Notes: generated by a model from the letters alone, not told the origin. A stretch of 64,000 bases of DNA from Saccharomycopsis malanga (GCA_004014935.1 CP025321.1:3100001-3164000); one strand, 5' to 3'; positions 19,605-29,589 are shown, counted from the stretch's first letter. A program made the numbers and translations.

Positions 19605-20339
19605 TTAGTGGTACTCAGCAATTGGGTTGTCGATGAAAGTCTTTTCACCAGCAGCTTCAGTTGGAAGACCGAAAGACAATTGAGCAACAACGTTCCAGTT
19701 CTTACCAGCAAGTTTGTCCTTCAAAGCGGCCTCAACAAATGGGTTGAAATGTTGCAAGTTAGCACCAAGACCGAGAGCACTCAAGGATTTCCAGATTTCA
19801 ATTTGAGCGGAACCGTTAGAGTGAGCAGCCCAAACTGGGAAGTTGTCCTTGTAGGCTTCGAATTTCTTGGTGATTTCGTCAATGACATCTTGGTCATCGA
19901 AGAAAACGATGGTACCGTAAGAGGTTTCTTCAAGAGATTTTGGTCTAGCACTGAATGGGTATTCCTTGGTAGCTTCATAGACATCGCTCCAGAGCTTCTT
20001 GTTGGCGTCACCGAAAAGAATGATAGCTCTGATGTTTTGGATGTTGAAAGAGGTTGGAGTGTGCTTGACAAAAGACTCAACAATAGACTTGATGTCAGCT
20101 TCAGTAACACCAGCTGGAAGCTTTGGTTCAAAGTTGTAAATAGTACGACGAGCTTCGGTCAATTCGACCAAAACCTTGACTTTGTCAGCAGCAGTAGACA
20201 TTTTTTTAGCTGGGGCAGTTTCTTTCTTGGCTGGAGCAGAGGCGGCGGCTGGTTTAGCAGCAGTGTTGGTTTGAGCTGGAGAAGAAGCAGCAGAAGAAGA
20301 GGATGATGACTTGAAAAGATTCTTAAAAAACTTGCTCAT
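19605..20339 (-). CDS. HBN1: HBN1/FRM2-type nitroreductase with N-terminal extension
   Basis: 244 residues. From about residue 47 (MSTAADKVKVLVELTEARRT) it matches the fungal Hbn1/Frm2 group of FMN-dependent nitroreductases (RRTIY, TPTSFN, FFDDQDV, LGANLQHFNP, LSFGLPTEAAGEKTF). The first 46 residues are Ser/Ala/Lys/Pro-rich and are not present in the S. cerevisiae protein, which starts near the internal Met. Translation could begin at either site. Family members reduce nitro compounds and are linked to oxidative stress and lipid signalling. Two kinds of Yap1/Cap1-type sites lie upstream. Frm2 is the paralogous alternative name. Codon use indicates high expression. Confidence 0.85.
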   Translation of the reverse strand: MSKFFKNLFKSSSSSSAASSPAQTNTAAKPAAASAPAKKETAPAKKMSTAADKVKVLVELTEARRTIYNFEPKLPAGVTEADIKSIVESFVKHTPTSFNIQNIRAIILFGDANKKLWSDVYEATKEYPFSARPKSLEETSYGTIVFFDDQDVIDEITKKFEAYKDNFPVWAAHSNGSAQIEIWKSLSALGLGANLQHFNPFVEAALKDKLAGKNWNVVAQLSFGLPTEAAGEKTFIDNPIAEYH

Positions 20340-21350
20340 TGTGAATGGGATCGAGTGGTTTATTTATAATTGAAACAGGTGTGTGTTGTCAAGTACGTGG
20401 AAGGAAGTGCAATTTAATATAATTGGACAAGAACGGAAAAAGGGGAGATTAAGTACTGTCTGCAAGACTAGTGTGCATTTTTCATCAATAACACCATCTT
20501 GACTAAGGTTTAGTCAGCCTCGCCTCGCTATTTTTCCACCAGGGCTCGTATCCTTCACCACTATAGCGTAAGGCTTGGTCAGCATTAGTAGTACTGACAA
20601 TGCTTACTGATCCATTTTTAGGCAAGAAACTGGCCCGGTGTTACCTATTTTTTTTTTTTGAGGCGGTTACTAATCCCTGGTGTATCGTTACTGATGAGTG
20701 GTTTTATTAGCAATGATTACGGAAACGTCTAGAATTTGACCGAAAAAAAACTAAATCCTACTCCATTGAGTCAGGTAAAGAAACCACCGATACGCTGATC
20801 ATATTTTACAATAATATGTACTTATTTATCAAGTTGCAAATTTCAGCTGGCGAAAGTAAAATATAGTGTGGTAGGAAATGTGTAATCTATGTTTATATAT
20901 ACAATAGTGCAAATTATGAATAGTCAAAAGCCACATTTTTCACCAGCCACTTTTAATACACACCTAAAAAAAAAATTCCGCATCGCCAGTGAACCAACTA
21001 GCAGGAAAAACCTTAAAATCTCGGAGGCCAGCGCAGCACAACAGAGGTCACGAGGTACCGCTCCAATGGTAATATGAAATATCGAGCATCGCTACATAAC
21101 CTTTCAGTAATAGCTGGTTTCTAATATTGGCGATTCTATTCGCTGGAAAAGCCCGTCCAGAATGGAAAAAAACTGCTTTTAGCCTATGTATGAGAAGGCA
21201 CTGCACACCATAGATTTCGGAACATATCATATTTAGCTATTGCAAATAGTGATTTATAACAGAGCAGCATTAGGATCAGCTGAACAAGTCGTGTAATTTC
21301 TTTTGGCCATACCTAAAAGTAATTCAATTAGCCCATATAATAAGTATATC
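20340..21350. other. Divergent promoter region, nitroreductase / complex I subunit
   Basis: About 1 kb. It holds the Yap1/Cap1-type sites (listed). The segment near 20,990-21,070 is locally richer in G+C but contains no supported gene. Confidence 0.5.
20500..20516. promoter_or_regulatory. Palindromic Yap1/Cap1-type response element
   Basis: TGACTAA-GGT-TTAGTCA is two inverted copies of the Yap1 half-site class TTAGTCA with a 3 bp spacer, 161-177 bp upstream of the nitroreductase start. A further TTACTAA, the best-known Yap1 site, lies at 20667-20673. Nitroreductases and other oxidoreductases are classic Yap1/Cap1 targets. Confidence 0.65.
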
Positions 21351-21694
21351 ATGATTGCATCCAGAGTTTTGAGATTTAGCGTTCCTAATGGTGTCAAAGA
21401 GTTGAGATTTCATTTCTCGCAAACAGGTCAAGCTAGTATTCCTTTGAGGTAGGTGTTACTGAAAAAATAAACTAAAAACATACCTTTTTTGTTACTAACA
21501 AAATTAGAAAATACTTGGGTGAACAGTATCCTGCCATCAAGAAAGATAACCCAAACTTGCCAATATTGATAAGGGAATCCTTCGGTGTCCCACCTACACT
21601 CTATGCCAGATTTGAGTTGGGAAGAGAACAAAAATACTCGTTGGAAGGTTTAGACAGCAACGCCATTGAACAAACCCTCAAAAGCTTGAAATAA
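21351..21694 (+). CDS. Complex I NDUFA2-type (B8, 10.5 kDa) subunit, one intron
   Basis: Exons 21351-21448 and 21508-21694 give 94 residues. The 59 nt intron has donor GTAGGT, branch TACTAAC and acceptor TAG. Product: MIASRVLRFSVPNGVKELRF, then HFSQTGQASIPLR joined to KYLGEQYPAIKKDNPNLPIL, RESFGVPPTLYARFELGREQ. The pattern LR-HF-Q-S-ASR, IRE and P-LYARFE-G-E matches the thioredoxin-fold NDUFA2 accessory subunit of complex I. It is the second complex I gene in the window. Confidence 0.9.
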
Positions 21695-22748
21695 ATGTCA
21701 AAAAAAAAAAAAAAAAATAAAAGTCAACAGCATAACATACTTAAAAGTTTTGAAAACCGAAAGGATGGGCAGATTTGCGTTTTTATTGTATAATCAATAG
21801 ACAGTAGTTTTACCAATGGTGTGGTGCTTTACTCAAGCTATCTGTCTGCAATACTGGTAGCCTAATATCCTTTTACCCTGTCTCTTTTCATAATTCTTCA
21901 ATTTTCATTTCGCTTTGATCATTTACAATCCAATGCCTTTTACGTTTTTGTTATATATGACATGTAAAGCGGTGTAAAAGTTGTAAGCATTATTATTAAG
22001 CCAATTTCTTGGTTTCTTTGAAATATTTTGATTTGATATTTTTCTACTTGTACCTTGACACCCCAAAAGCTTTCTTAATTATAAGCCAAATTTTCTAAGT
22101 CAAAAATAGTTGAAATTTTAGATATTAGTGAGGAGTCGTTGAAATTAATTTTCCGTGAAAAGGTATACAGTTAACGCCAAAGAGACCTAAGCATTTGATT
22201 TGTATAAAAGTCTGAAAGTTAAAATTTCAAATCATCAAAGTACATTTTCCAGTTCAATACATGTTTTCATATCAGTGTAAACCTTTCACTCAATCAAAGT
22301 GTGAAATTATACGTTTTTAAAATTTTTCTTTTAACTTTACCCGTAGACAACAGAAAATAAGAATTGAATAAAAGGATTAAAAAAAGTTTACAAGACAAAA
22401 GTAGAAATGTATAGCGCATTGCTGTATTTTGTGTAATTGTGATAGACAGAGAGTGAATAGAAAGTAATTGTGATAGACAGAGAGTGAATAGAAATCCCGT
22501 ATGACAAAATATAGATATTTACAAGATATGACAACATTAAATTTCAAAGGTAGCAACTGAAGAAATAAGTTTTATAAATGATTTCTATATGGCTTTTTGA
22601 GAACAAATAATAAATTCCTCGCCATGTGAGACCTATACACCCTTTCTGTCCTAACCATTGAACAAAACAAACAATTTTCAATTATAAATGACAATTAAAC
22701 ACCCAAATCCCGATATCCAAATGTTTTCAATAGCACAACTCACGCAGA
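21695..22748. other. Convergent intergenic region
   Basis: 1.05 kb between the 3' ends of the NDUFA2-type gene and SWS2. It has an A17-class run right after the stop (about 21700) and the 31 bp tandem duplication listed below. No gene recognised. Confidence 0.5.
22433..22494. repeat. Perfect 31-bp tandem duplication
   Basis: Two identical adjacent 31 bp units (22433-22463 and 22464-22494), each starting GTAATTGTGATAGACAGAGA. No mismatch between them, so the duplication is recent or maintained. Confidence 0.95.
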
Positions 22749-23219
22749 TCAAAGCCCCACACTGGACCAGCTGGAAAAGCCTCTTCTGGCAACTCTGTTC
22801 AACTTCTTTGCAGTATGTGCATTATTTCTTGTATTTTGACCATGTACAGGCAAACTCATAGCATGTCTCATACCACTATAAGACCCAATCTTTCTTTTGA
22901 AAGCAATGTTGGCTCTGATGTTGTTTCTTGCAGCATTTTCGATGGTCAACTCGGAAAGCTCCTTGGTGATCAACATTATGTTTTGTTCACTAAGTTGAAA
23001 CACCTTCATGTGTGGAAAGAAACCTAGTTTGGCACAAATCTTTGATGCTTGTTTGGTTCCAAGACCGTAAAACGTTCTGGCAAGTGCTTCCTATATACTT
23101 GTTAGTATTTGTAAAGTAAATCATAGTGCATTAAAGCAAATCCTGCACAATATAAGTCTTTCACTTACTATGACCGAGAATTTGGAATTTATACGCTTTC
23201 CAAGAATGTGTACAGCCAT
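22749..23219 (-). CDS. SWS2: Mitochondrial ribosomal protein uS13m (Sws2), one intron
   Basis: Exon 1 is 23169-23219 and exon 2 is 22749-23090, giving 130 residues. The 78 nt intron has donor GTAAGT, branch TACTAAC and acceptor TATAG. The start [17 protein letters not shown] joins [20 protein letters not shown], the S13 helix-two-turn-helix segment. The C-terminal [20 protein letters not shown] with the run of basic residues is the conserved S13 tail that enters the decoding region. Without the intron, the frame starts too late. Confidence 0.92.
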
Positions 23220-23753
23220 TTTGATATTATTCTATGAGATAAAGATTGGGTAAGATGGAACGATAATAATGATACAAGAGAAATTCTATTATAATTGAAC
23301 GAGTCTTCGTTTTTTTTGTTGTTATCAAAACAAATAGTTTTGAATGCTAATTTTTAATTCTAATCTATAATATTTAGATTATTGGAACAACCTCTCAACG
23401 TTTTGGGGAATTTTCAGCTTTTTGATCTTACTGGCGGTCCTCAATAGACAATTTTTCACCATATTTTGCATGGCACATATATTTATGCGTGCGTGCTCTT
23501 AGCAATATATTATCACCCGGAGCACTTTATTAACTAGGATGCATGGTGCTTCTATAGTTTCCAACATGAAAGACGGAAAGCTTGTTGATTTAATGTAAAG
23601 CATGGGTAATGCTATTGTAATAAGAGGCCAATACTTTACGGTGGACTTAGTTGGCAAATTATGGGGGGCTACAATTCAATAATTTTCAAAAAATTTGTAG
23701 AATGAGTTTGAAAACGAAGTAAAAAACTTTGACAGCTATCCTTTATTCAAAGC
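23220..23753. other. Intergenic, SWS2 promoter
   Basis: 534 bp between SWS2 and the lipoyl-domain relic. AT-rich with a T run near 23311; no gene seen. Confidence 0.5.
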
Positions 23754-23960
23754 TTATGCTTTAGCATTCAACAGAATTTCATAAACACCAATTGGTCTTC
23801 CAACAGGAATATCTTTGGTTCCATCTTCAACCAATTTCTTAGCCATGTAACCATATTCTTGAAATTCAAAATCCATTTGACCCTTGTCGGTTTCAATCTC
23901 AGCGATAGCTTGTTTGCCCTCAGATATGTTATCATACTGAAACCCAAACAGACACAGATG
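23754..23960 (-). pseudogene. Relic of a LAT1 (PDH E2) lipoyl domain
   Basis: An open frame without a usable start runs from 23960 to TAA at 23754-23756. It encodes [20 protein letters not shown], then [35 protein letters not shown]. This is the second half of the lipoyl domain of dihydrolipoamide acetyltransferase; ETDK holds the lipoyl-lysine. The first half (the PALSPTM region), the second lipoyl or binding domain and the catalytic domain are absent. A TAG stops the frame just upstream. The best reading is a truncated fragment of LAT1, moved or duplicated here. An upstream exon is possible, since TTTCAG precedes the homology, but I find no branch point or start. Confidence 0.75.
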
Positions 23961-24179
23961 CTACCTTGAAATACATATTGAATAATAGACTGTAGGTATC
24001 TGTACCAGCTGTCTTCTTTTTAACATTATTTTTACTAATATGAAGGACACTGATGCTTTGAATAATCAAAATGCGTATCACGTACCAGTATATAGCCATA
24101 GCACTATATATTTTTACGATATACATATGATTCTCTTTTGGGAAGCGCCTGTACATTAAAACGCCGTATTAAAAGAAGT

Positions 24180-24514
24180 CATAATGTTAGAGAACACGCA
24201 ACAGCATAACTATTGGTCTAGTAAGCGATTTACCCACACTTTTTGAAAGAAAAAAGATAATGATAATATCTTATATTTCGAGCCCAGTACATATCCGTTT
24301 CGTATATACGTGCTATGTCCAAAGGGACTTGGAAAAACCCAATAATATCCATCATAATATTCTCGCCTATGTTCCTGCTAGGTCTTTTTTCTCTTCTCCT
24401 AGAGCACTGGCCACTGAGCCAGACGGCCCAGCAGCATCATTTAATAGTTACAACCTTAAATAGAGTATTGCAAACCTGGATAAAGCTGCAGTTCTAAAAG
24501 GTTTCAAGCCAGAA
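24180..24514. other. Intergenic containing repeat copy C
   Basis: Between the relic and the NudC gene. Most of it is the repeat copy listed next. Confidence 0.5.
24270..24435 (+). repeat. Dispersed repeat copy C (most complete)
   Basis: Blocks in order: CTTATATTTCGAGCCCAGTA, CGTATATACGTGCTATG, AAAGGGACTTGG, CCTATGTTCCTGCTAGG, TCTTTTTTCTCTTC and CACTGGCCACTGAGCCAGAC. It shares the first half with copies A and D and the whole with copy B. I found no clear terminal repeats or target-site duplication by eye. Confidence 0.75.
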
Positions 24515-25108
24515 TCATATGCTAGAAGTGTCAAGCTGAGAAAAGTCCATTTCTGGATGATTTTTCTTGAAATTTTCCAAGGCTTGCAATCTGTCAGCAG
24601 TGGACATTGGAGTAGTACTAATGTCACTACGGACCTCTGACTTTTTTGCAAAGTCTTGGATTTGCTTTTCTCGCTGCTCGTGCATCATTTTTTCCACCAT
24701 AGCTCTAGTTTCGTCGTCAAGATCGTTCAAACTAGAGTTTTCGGGCTGAATACGACGGACATCAATCTTTGGAGCAGATTTTACTACATGTGGCCACCAT
24801 TCTTGCTTCCGCTTGACAAGGGTGATCTCAAGCTCGGTTTTATCGACAATAGACCAGGTGGATTCAAGGTCATCTATCGCGGTAAACAAATCGTCATCAA
24901 TAAGAGTCTGCCGAGTCACTAGATTTTCGATATAAAGTTTGGTGCGTGTAATTTTAATCTTGAGGTCTTTGGCCCTAGTGGGCGTTTTGAGATCAGCAGT
25001 AACCGTGACGTCTTCAAGGGTTTGTTTCCACCTATAGGGGAGTTGTTCCTGCTCAAGCCGTTCTTTGGCAATTGCTTCGGGAGAATTGTCTACTTCAATA
25101 GCATCCAT
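24515..25108 (-). CDS. NudC family CS-domain co-chaperone
   Basis: 197 residues from ATG 25106-25108 (MDAIEVDNSPEAIAKERLEQ). The CS domain begins at YRWKQTLEDVTVTADL and includes STWSIVDKTELEIT. The diagnostic NudC tail follows: EWWPHVVKSAPKIDVRRIQP, ENSSLNDLDDETRAMVEKMM. Metazoan NudC has the same EWW-VVKGDPEID and LDGETRxMVEKMM. NudC proteins act as Hsp90-associated chaperones and in dynein-linked nuclear positioning. The frame is open 17 codons further up but only from a GTG. The family is absent from S. cerevisiae as far as I recall. Confidence 0.9.
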   Translation of the reverse strand: MDAIEVDNSPEAIAKERLEQEQLPYRWKQTLEDVTVTADLKTPTRAKDLKIKITRTKLYIENLVTRQTLIDDDLFTAIDDLESTWSIVDKTELEITLVKRKQEWWPHVVKSAPKIDVRRIQPENSSLNDLDDETRAMVEKMMHEQREKQIQDFAKKSEVRSDISTTPMSTADRLQALENFKKNHPEMDFSQLDTSSI

Positions 25109-25275
25109 ATTGTACTGTCTTTCAATTACGTTGGAAATGTAACTTGTGTCCTCCAGCACTTTCTATATCTACTTTACAGCTATTATACAGAGTCTATCTA
25201 AAGAACTTTCTATCCATAGAACCTTATGGAAAATTAATAGTGCCTTCAAAAACTACGAATATTCGTAAATCCAAC

Positions 25276-25398
25276 ATGCACACGAGCCCTGCTACACTGC
25301 AAGTTGCTGCGGACCCTAATAATTACCGGTTTAAGTTCCGAAAAAGGCGTTCGGGCGAAACATCCGTTGCGGAGCTAAGAGCTGCAGGCAAGGCTTAG
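25276..25398 (+). CDS. Short ORF of unknown function (40 aa), possible +1 frameshift extension
   Basis: Starts at ATG 25276, divergent from the NudC gene with 167 bp between starts. The product includes NNYRFKFRKRRSGETSVAEL and ends GKA before TAG 25396-25398. If the ribosome skips one base at GCT-T-AGA, the frame continues with REDVAETFNKKLK to TAA at 25436-25438. It has no recognised domain. It may be a real small gene, the end of a decayed one, or chance; length alone gives little support. Confidence 0.3.
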   Translation: MHTSPATLQVAADPNNYRFKFRKRRSGETSVAELRAAGKA

Positions 25399-25818
25399 AG
25401 AAGACGTTGCTGAAACTTTTAACAAAAAGTTGAAGTAAAACTCTATTTCTAATGGTAATACCTCCGTGTTTATTCCGTCATCCTCGTAAGTTCTTATGTC
25501 CGCTACTTAGATGTCTCATAATCTCTACATCTATCAAACCGTATATATTGCACAGCCGTTTCGCAGATCCCCCATTAAGATCAATACGCCTAAATAGGCT
25601 TAGGTCCCTTTTTTTTTTGCTTTCTTAGTTCCACCATATTGGCTGGTGAAGCTGCAAGCCCGAACTATATCTTGCACTAAATAAAAGGTCGCGATTTTGC
25701 CGAATACAGCTGCAAGTAAAGTAAAAAAACTTTCGTCTCATTTTATTGTACTTTACTCTACCTCAAATCTATTATTCGTTAGGGATTATTATCAAAACTT
25801 CACCCTGTTTTTGATAGC
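25399..25818. other. Intergenic, promoter of the RTA1-family gene
   Basis: 420 bp. Pyrimidine-rich near 25605-25620. GCTTAGGTCCC and ATATTGGCTGG occur, but no motif is firm. No gene. Confidence 0.5.
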
Positions 25819-26937
25819 ATGAGTTCTACCGCAACATCTTCATTATTGTCTGCCTCGGCATCTGCTGTTGCTGCTGTTGCCAGTGCTTCTGCAGAAGCAG
25901 CAGCATCTGGCGAGATTCACAGTCTTTATGGAATGATTCCAGCCAAAGGCGGCAACATGGCCTTTGCCATCATATTTGGTGTTCTTTTATTGGCACACAT
26001 TCTTCTTGCGATATATTACAAGCAACGCTGGATTGGTGTGGCTTTTCTCTTTGGGCTTGTTCTTGAACTTGTAGGATATGCTGCAAGAGCAAAGGCACAC
26101 GATATGCCAGGCGATACAGATTACTTTCTTCTCCAGATTATTGCTTTGACCATCGCGCCTTGTTTCATCATGGGTGGGTATTATTATCTATTGGCCAAGA
26201 TGGTGGTCATATACGGTGCTCGTTTTTCCATTCTTCCTCCTATCTACTACTCTTATATTTTCATTTGCTGTGACATTATTTCTTTAGTTCTTCAAGGTGC
26301 AGGTGGCGGTATTGCTGGCGTGGCCTTAAATCAGAACGAGTCCACTGTTTATGGAACTCATATCATGATCGGCGGCCTTGCTTTCCAAGTTTTCACCATG
26401 TCCTTGTTCTTGTTCTTCTGGCTCGAGTATTTTTTCAAAATTTATTTCCTCAGCTCCACAGAACTTCAAGATGACCACACCATTGAAAACAATGAAGAAA
26501 AACAGACTGAAAACTCTGCTTCACAGAAGAAACAGTTTTTTATTGACACTCAGTACAAGGATCATCTTTTCAACCCTCGCTATGTGGACGTTAGAAAAAG
26601 ATCCCTTTTCAAATACTTCCCTGCTGTCGTGCTCCTCGGTACCATCTGCATTTATATCAGATGTATTTATAGAGTAATTGAGCTTGCTCAGGGTTGGCAG
26701 GGTTTTTTGATCACCCATGAAGATTACGTTTTTACACTTGATGGTATGATGCTTCTCATTGCCGCTGCTCTCTTAGTGTCTCCATTCTATCCTGGCGCGA
26801 CATTCGGCAGAAACAACGATGTTCCAGTGCCAAAGAGTCTCAAGTTTGTTAAGGAAGACGGTTCGGCAGCTTCTAGTGACGAGACACAGACTGAAAAAGT
26901 CAAATTGAGTGTCGCCAGTACTCAAGCCAATGTCTAA
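25819..26937 (+). CDS. RTA1-family lipid-translocating exporter
   Basis: 372 residues with seven predicted membrane segments after an Ala/Ser-rich N-terminus. Family blocks are present: GLVLELVGYAARAKAH, QIIALTIAPCFIMGGYYYLL, DIISLVLQGAGGGIAG, IRCIYRVIELAQGW and the final DGMMLLIAAALLVSPFYPG. RTA1 proteins (Rsb1, Rta1, Rta2-4) move or sense sphingoid bases and phospholipids at the plasma membrane and influence azole resistance in Candida. A charged loop (about 215-245) lies between helices 5 and 6. Which paralogue it is cannot be told here. Context is neutral. Confidence 0.92.
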   Translation: MSSTATSSLLSASASAVAAVASASAEAAASGEIHSLYGMIPAKGGNMAFAIIFGVLLLAHILLAIYYKQRWIGVAFLFGLVLELVGYAARAKAHDMPGDTDYFLLQIIALTIAPCFIMGGYYYLLAKMVVIYGARFSILPPIYYSYIFICCDIISLVLQGAGGGIAGVALNQNESTVYGTHIMIGGLAFQVFTMSLFLFFWLEYFFKIYFLSSTELQDDHTIENNEEKQTENSASQKKQFFIDTQYKDHLFNPRYVDVRKRSLFKYFPAVVLLGTICIYIRCIYRVIELAQGWQGFLITHEDYVFTLDGMMLLIAAALLVSPFYPGATFGRNNDVPVPKSLKFVKEDGSAASSDETQTEKVKLSVASTQANV

Positions 26938-28014
26938 GAGGCCTTTTGTTTTTTCCATTTTTTTTATGTATGGATTTTAGTTAGAGAGTTTTTTTGTATA
27001 TTCATTTTTTTCTTTGGTTTCATTTCAAACCGAATGGAGTTTTTCCATCAAACGTCATAAATTATTTTAATCATGGGGTCTTGCGCTTATTACATTCTTA
27101 TAACTATAGTATAACTGATAAATCAAATTCTTTGTGCATTCGTGAATATGTAAAGGGCGTAAATAGAACAGAAAAACTTTGTCGAGATACAATATTATTC
27201 TTTTCTCAACAGGCTAGGCGTCGTAATATTTTACAAGTGTTCCATATGTTTACTTGTAGTTGGCTATCTACCCATCAAGAAATTAATCTGATTATCAAAT
27301 TTATACGTTTCAATAGACTCAAACATACCGGTGTGTTAAATAGGTTACTCTATGTTACAACCATTTTGCATTTTGCATGACTTTGCTACATGAAACAAAT
27401 TGATATGTCTTGTCAGATTCGTCTATTATTGCAACCAACTGTGAGGTAATGATACATTAGCCCAAAACAGAAATTTCCTACTTCACCTTTCCAATCAAAT
27501 TCTTTACTAGCACAACTCTTATAAAACTATTTTCTCTTCAAATTTTTACAAAAAGCTCAAGCAACTGGCTTGTTATAGACGAAGAAAAAAAGAAAAACAG
27601 ACTCTTGTAGGTCGACATCAAAGGTGAGTTGAATAAGCTTCAAAATTTATTCAGGCAAGACTAATATTTAAAAATCTCTACAAGTATACAGACCCCCATA
27701 CTTATTCTGCTTTATATCAAAATAACAGATCTATTTCACTCATTGTTACCACTCAAAAAGTCAAAATTTACCCTTTTGAATACATGATAACCCTGCCACT
27801 TATCATATATAATTTAATTTCCCACTACCTCTTAAATGGACCCCGTCATGTTGAGAAAAACCGTTCTTTGCACAGGGCACACAACCACGACATCTCTTGC
27901 ATCAATTTTTTTTTTCAAGTTTTTCAGCCATACAATTGAACATCACTTATAGCTGTATATTGAAGAGGTATTTTAAAGAGGTTTATTGTTCAGCTTGTGT
28001 CAGAGTACAGGAAA
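26938..28014. other. Intergenic, 1.08 kb
   Basis: 3' flank of the RTA1-family gene and promoter of MTF1. A 128-codon frame near 26994-27380 begins at a non-ATG codon and lacks protein character. A short frame starting ATG 27837 (MDPVMLRKTVLC) could be an upstream ORF. No RNA gene recognised. Confidence 0.5.
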
Positions 28015-29217
28015 ATGTCCAGTGTACCTCGGCTAGGGAAGTTTTTCAACAAGGCTTTGTATGAGCTGGTGTGTTTCCGTTATGGGTTCAATAGCATTAC
28101 GGAACCACTGGTTTGGCCAGCCATCTTTCAAAGGGCACAGCTTCGTAAAAAGTATCCTCATCCAGAGAAGCTTAAGGTATTTCACATGTACCCGGCTTCT
28201 GGGGTTATCCCCGTGGAGCTTCAAGACTATTTGCATCCTCACACGCAGTTGCTCATGGATCATACTAAGAAGAATGTGTCTTTCTATGAAAACAACATGG
28301 AACCAGTGGTGCAGAAGCTCAATAAAAAAATTACGCTTGAATCAGTGGCCAAAAAGACAGACGATGCGGATACAATCATCGAGAAAAAAAATAGAAAGAG
28401 ACAATTGTTTGAGTTGCCATCATCGTTGATAGAAGACGATCCTGAGAAAAAGGTTGTAGAACCAATAAATTTTATTCATGTTGCAAAGGATCCTTTCATA
28501 TGGGAGAGTTTCACTAGCTGTGTTGAAGACAACACGTTCGTACCGGAAACTGAGGCACGCGATCACATACACAAGACGTTTCTTGCCTTTGGAAACTACA
28601 CCAACCTGACCGGAGAGGGACTTGCGGTACAGCACATCAATTGTTTTGTAAATAAAAACTGGATCCAGCGTTATGGGCGTGTTCGGGTGATTATGGTGGT
28701 GACAGATCATACCGCTGGCAAGATGCTTGGTGAAAGACTGGGAAAACCATTACAGACGCGCATGTCTCTCAACACCAAAACATTTTCTGATGTCAAACTT
28801 CTAGCAATAACACGGGACTCTCCAGAGGTCTCTGAAAAGACAATTTCTGAACACTCTGCAATAGTTATCGATAGGCAAACTTTGTTTGGAAAAACTGTCA
28901 CTAAAGGTTTAGCGGTTGTTGAGTTGTCTCCGAAAATCTTGCCGGAGGATCTTAATTTGGATCATTTTGATTATGTGACCAAACAGTTGTTTTTCCGGGC
29001 CAATTGTCCTTTGAAAGAAAGTGTTGAACTTCTTGGCTTTGGAGCATATCAGTTTTTTGAAAACGAACCAGAATTTAAGGAAATAGAACATATAAAGACA
29101 CATGACATGACCCCGGATCAATTTTTTACCGTCACACGTTTGTTCGGTTACTGGCCATTCAAGCCAGAGGTTTTGTTGTCCTTCGAAGAAGACAAAGTTG
29201 ACACCACCAAGAGATGA
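28015..29217 (+). CDS. MTF1: Mitochondrial transcription factor Mtf1 (mtTFB)
   Basis: 400 residues from ATG 28015 (MSSVPRLGKFFNKALYE). Alignable blocks to S. cerevisiae Mtf1 as I recall it: YPHPEKLKVFHMYPASGVIP (KHPEELKVLDLYPGVG), AKDPFIWESFTSCVED (KRDPYDWSTYSNLIDE), DHIHKTFLAFGN, TGEGLAVQHINCFVNKNWIQ (GSEGLIMQWLSCIGNKNW), FDYVTKQLFF and WPFKPEVLLSFEE. The protein has an rRNA dimethyltransferase fold used as specificity factor for the mitochondrial RNA polymerase Rpo41. An in-frame CTG at residue 32 sits where S. cerevisiae has Thr (P-T-V), consistent with CTG read as Ser. About 60 residues longer than the S. cerevisiae protein because of a Lys-rich insert near 110-150. Confidence 0.94.
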   Translation: MSSVPRLGKFFNKALYELVCFRYGFNSITEPLVWPAIFQRAQLRKKYPHPEKLKVFHMYPASGVIPVELQDYLHPHTQLLMDHTKKNVSFYENNMEPVVQKLNKKITLESVAKKTDDADTIIEKKNRKRQLFELPSSLIEDDPEKKVVEPINFIHVAKDPFIWESFTSCVEDNTFVPETEARDHIHKTFLAFGNYTNLTGEGLAVQHINCFVNKNWIQRYGRVRVIMVVTDHTAGKMLGERLGKPLQTRMSLNTKTFSDVKLLAITRDSPEVSEKTISEHSAIVIDRQTLFGKTVTKGLAVVELSPKILPEDLNLDHFDYVTKQLFFRANCPLKESVELLGFGAYQFFENEPEFKEIEHIKTHDMTPDQFFTVTRLFGYWPFKPEVLLSFEEDKVDTTKR

Positions 29218-29589
29218 TACTTTTTCAATTGTTAAATTTTATTGTACATAGGCCAAAAGTTGCTGTTTTTGTTTTCACTAATATCACTTGTATTATTCCT
29301 GTTTTTTTGCGTTTGGTGCCATTTACAGATAAACAAGCATGCATTTTCTCCATAATCTGAACATTACTCTTTCTGGTACATTGTGTAATGTAACTAGTAC
29401 TCAAAAACTAAAGTGTAGTGGTTCTGAGTTCAACTTGATTTATTTCTATCTAACATTTACTTTATTCTTGTTGTGTTTCCTCACATTTTCCATTAAGAAA
29501 TCTGATTAGCAGCTTTATATCAACTATTCGCTACCCAATCTTTTGATAAGTACTTTTGAAAACATCTGAAATACTACATATACCATCAG
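29218..29589. other. Convergent intergenic region
   Basis: 372 bp between the 3' ends of MTF1 and the kinase gene. T-rich; nothing else seen. Confidence 0.5.

Noticed and set aside
26994-27380. 128-codon frame after the RTA1-family gene
   Set aside because: No ATG at the start, no protein-like composition, and inside a 3' flank.
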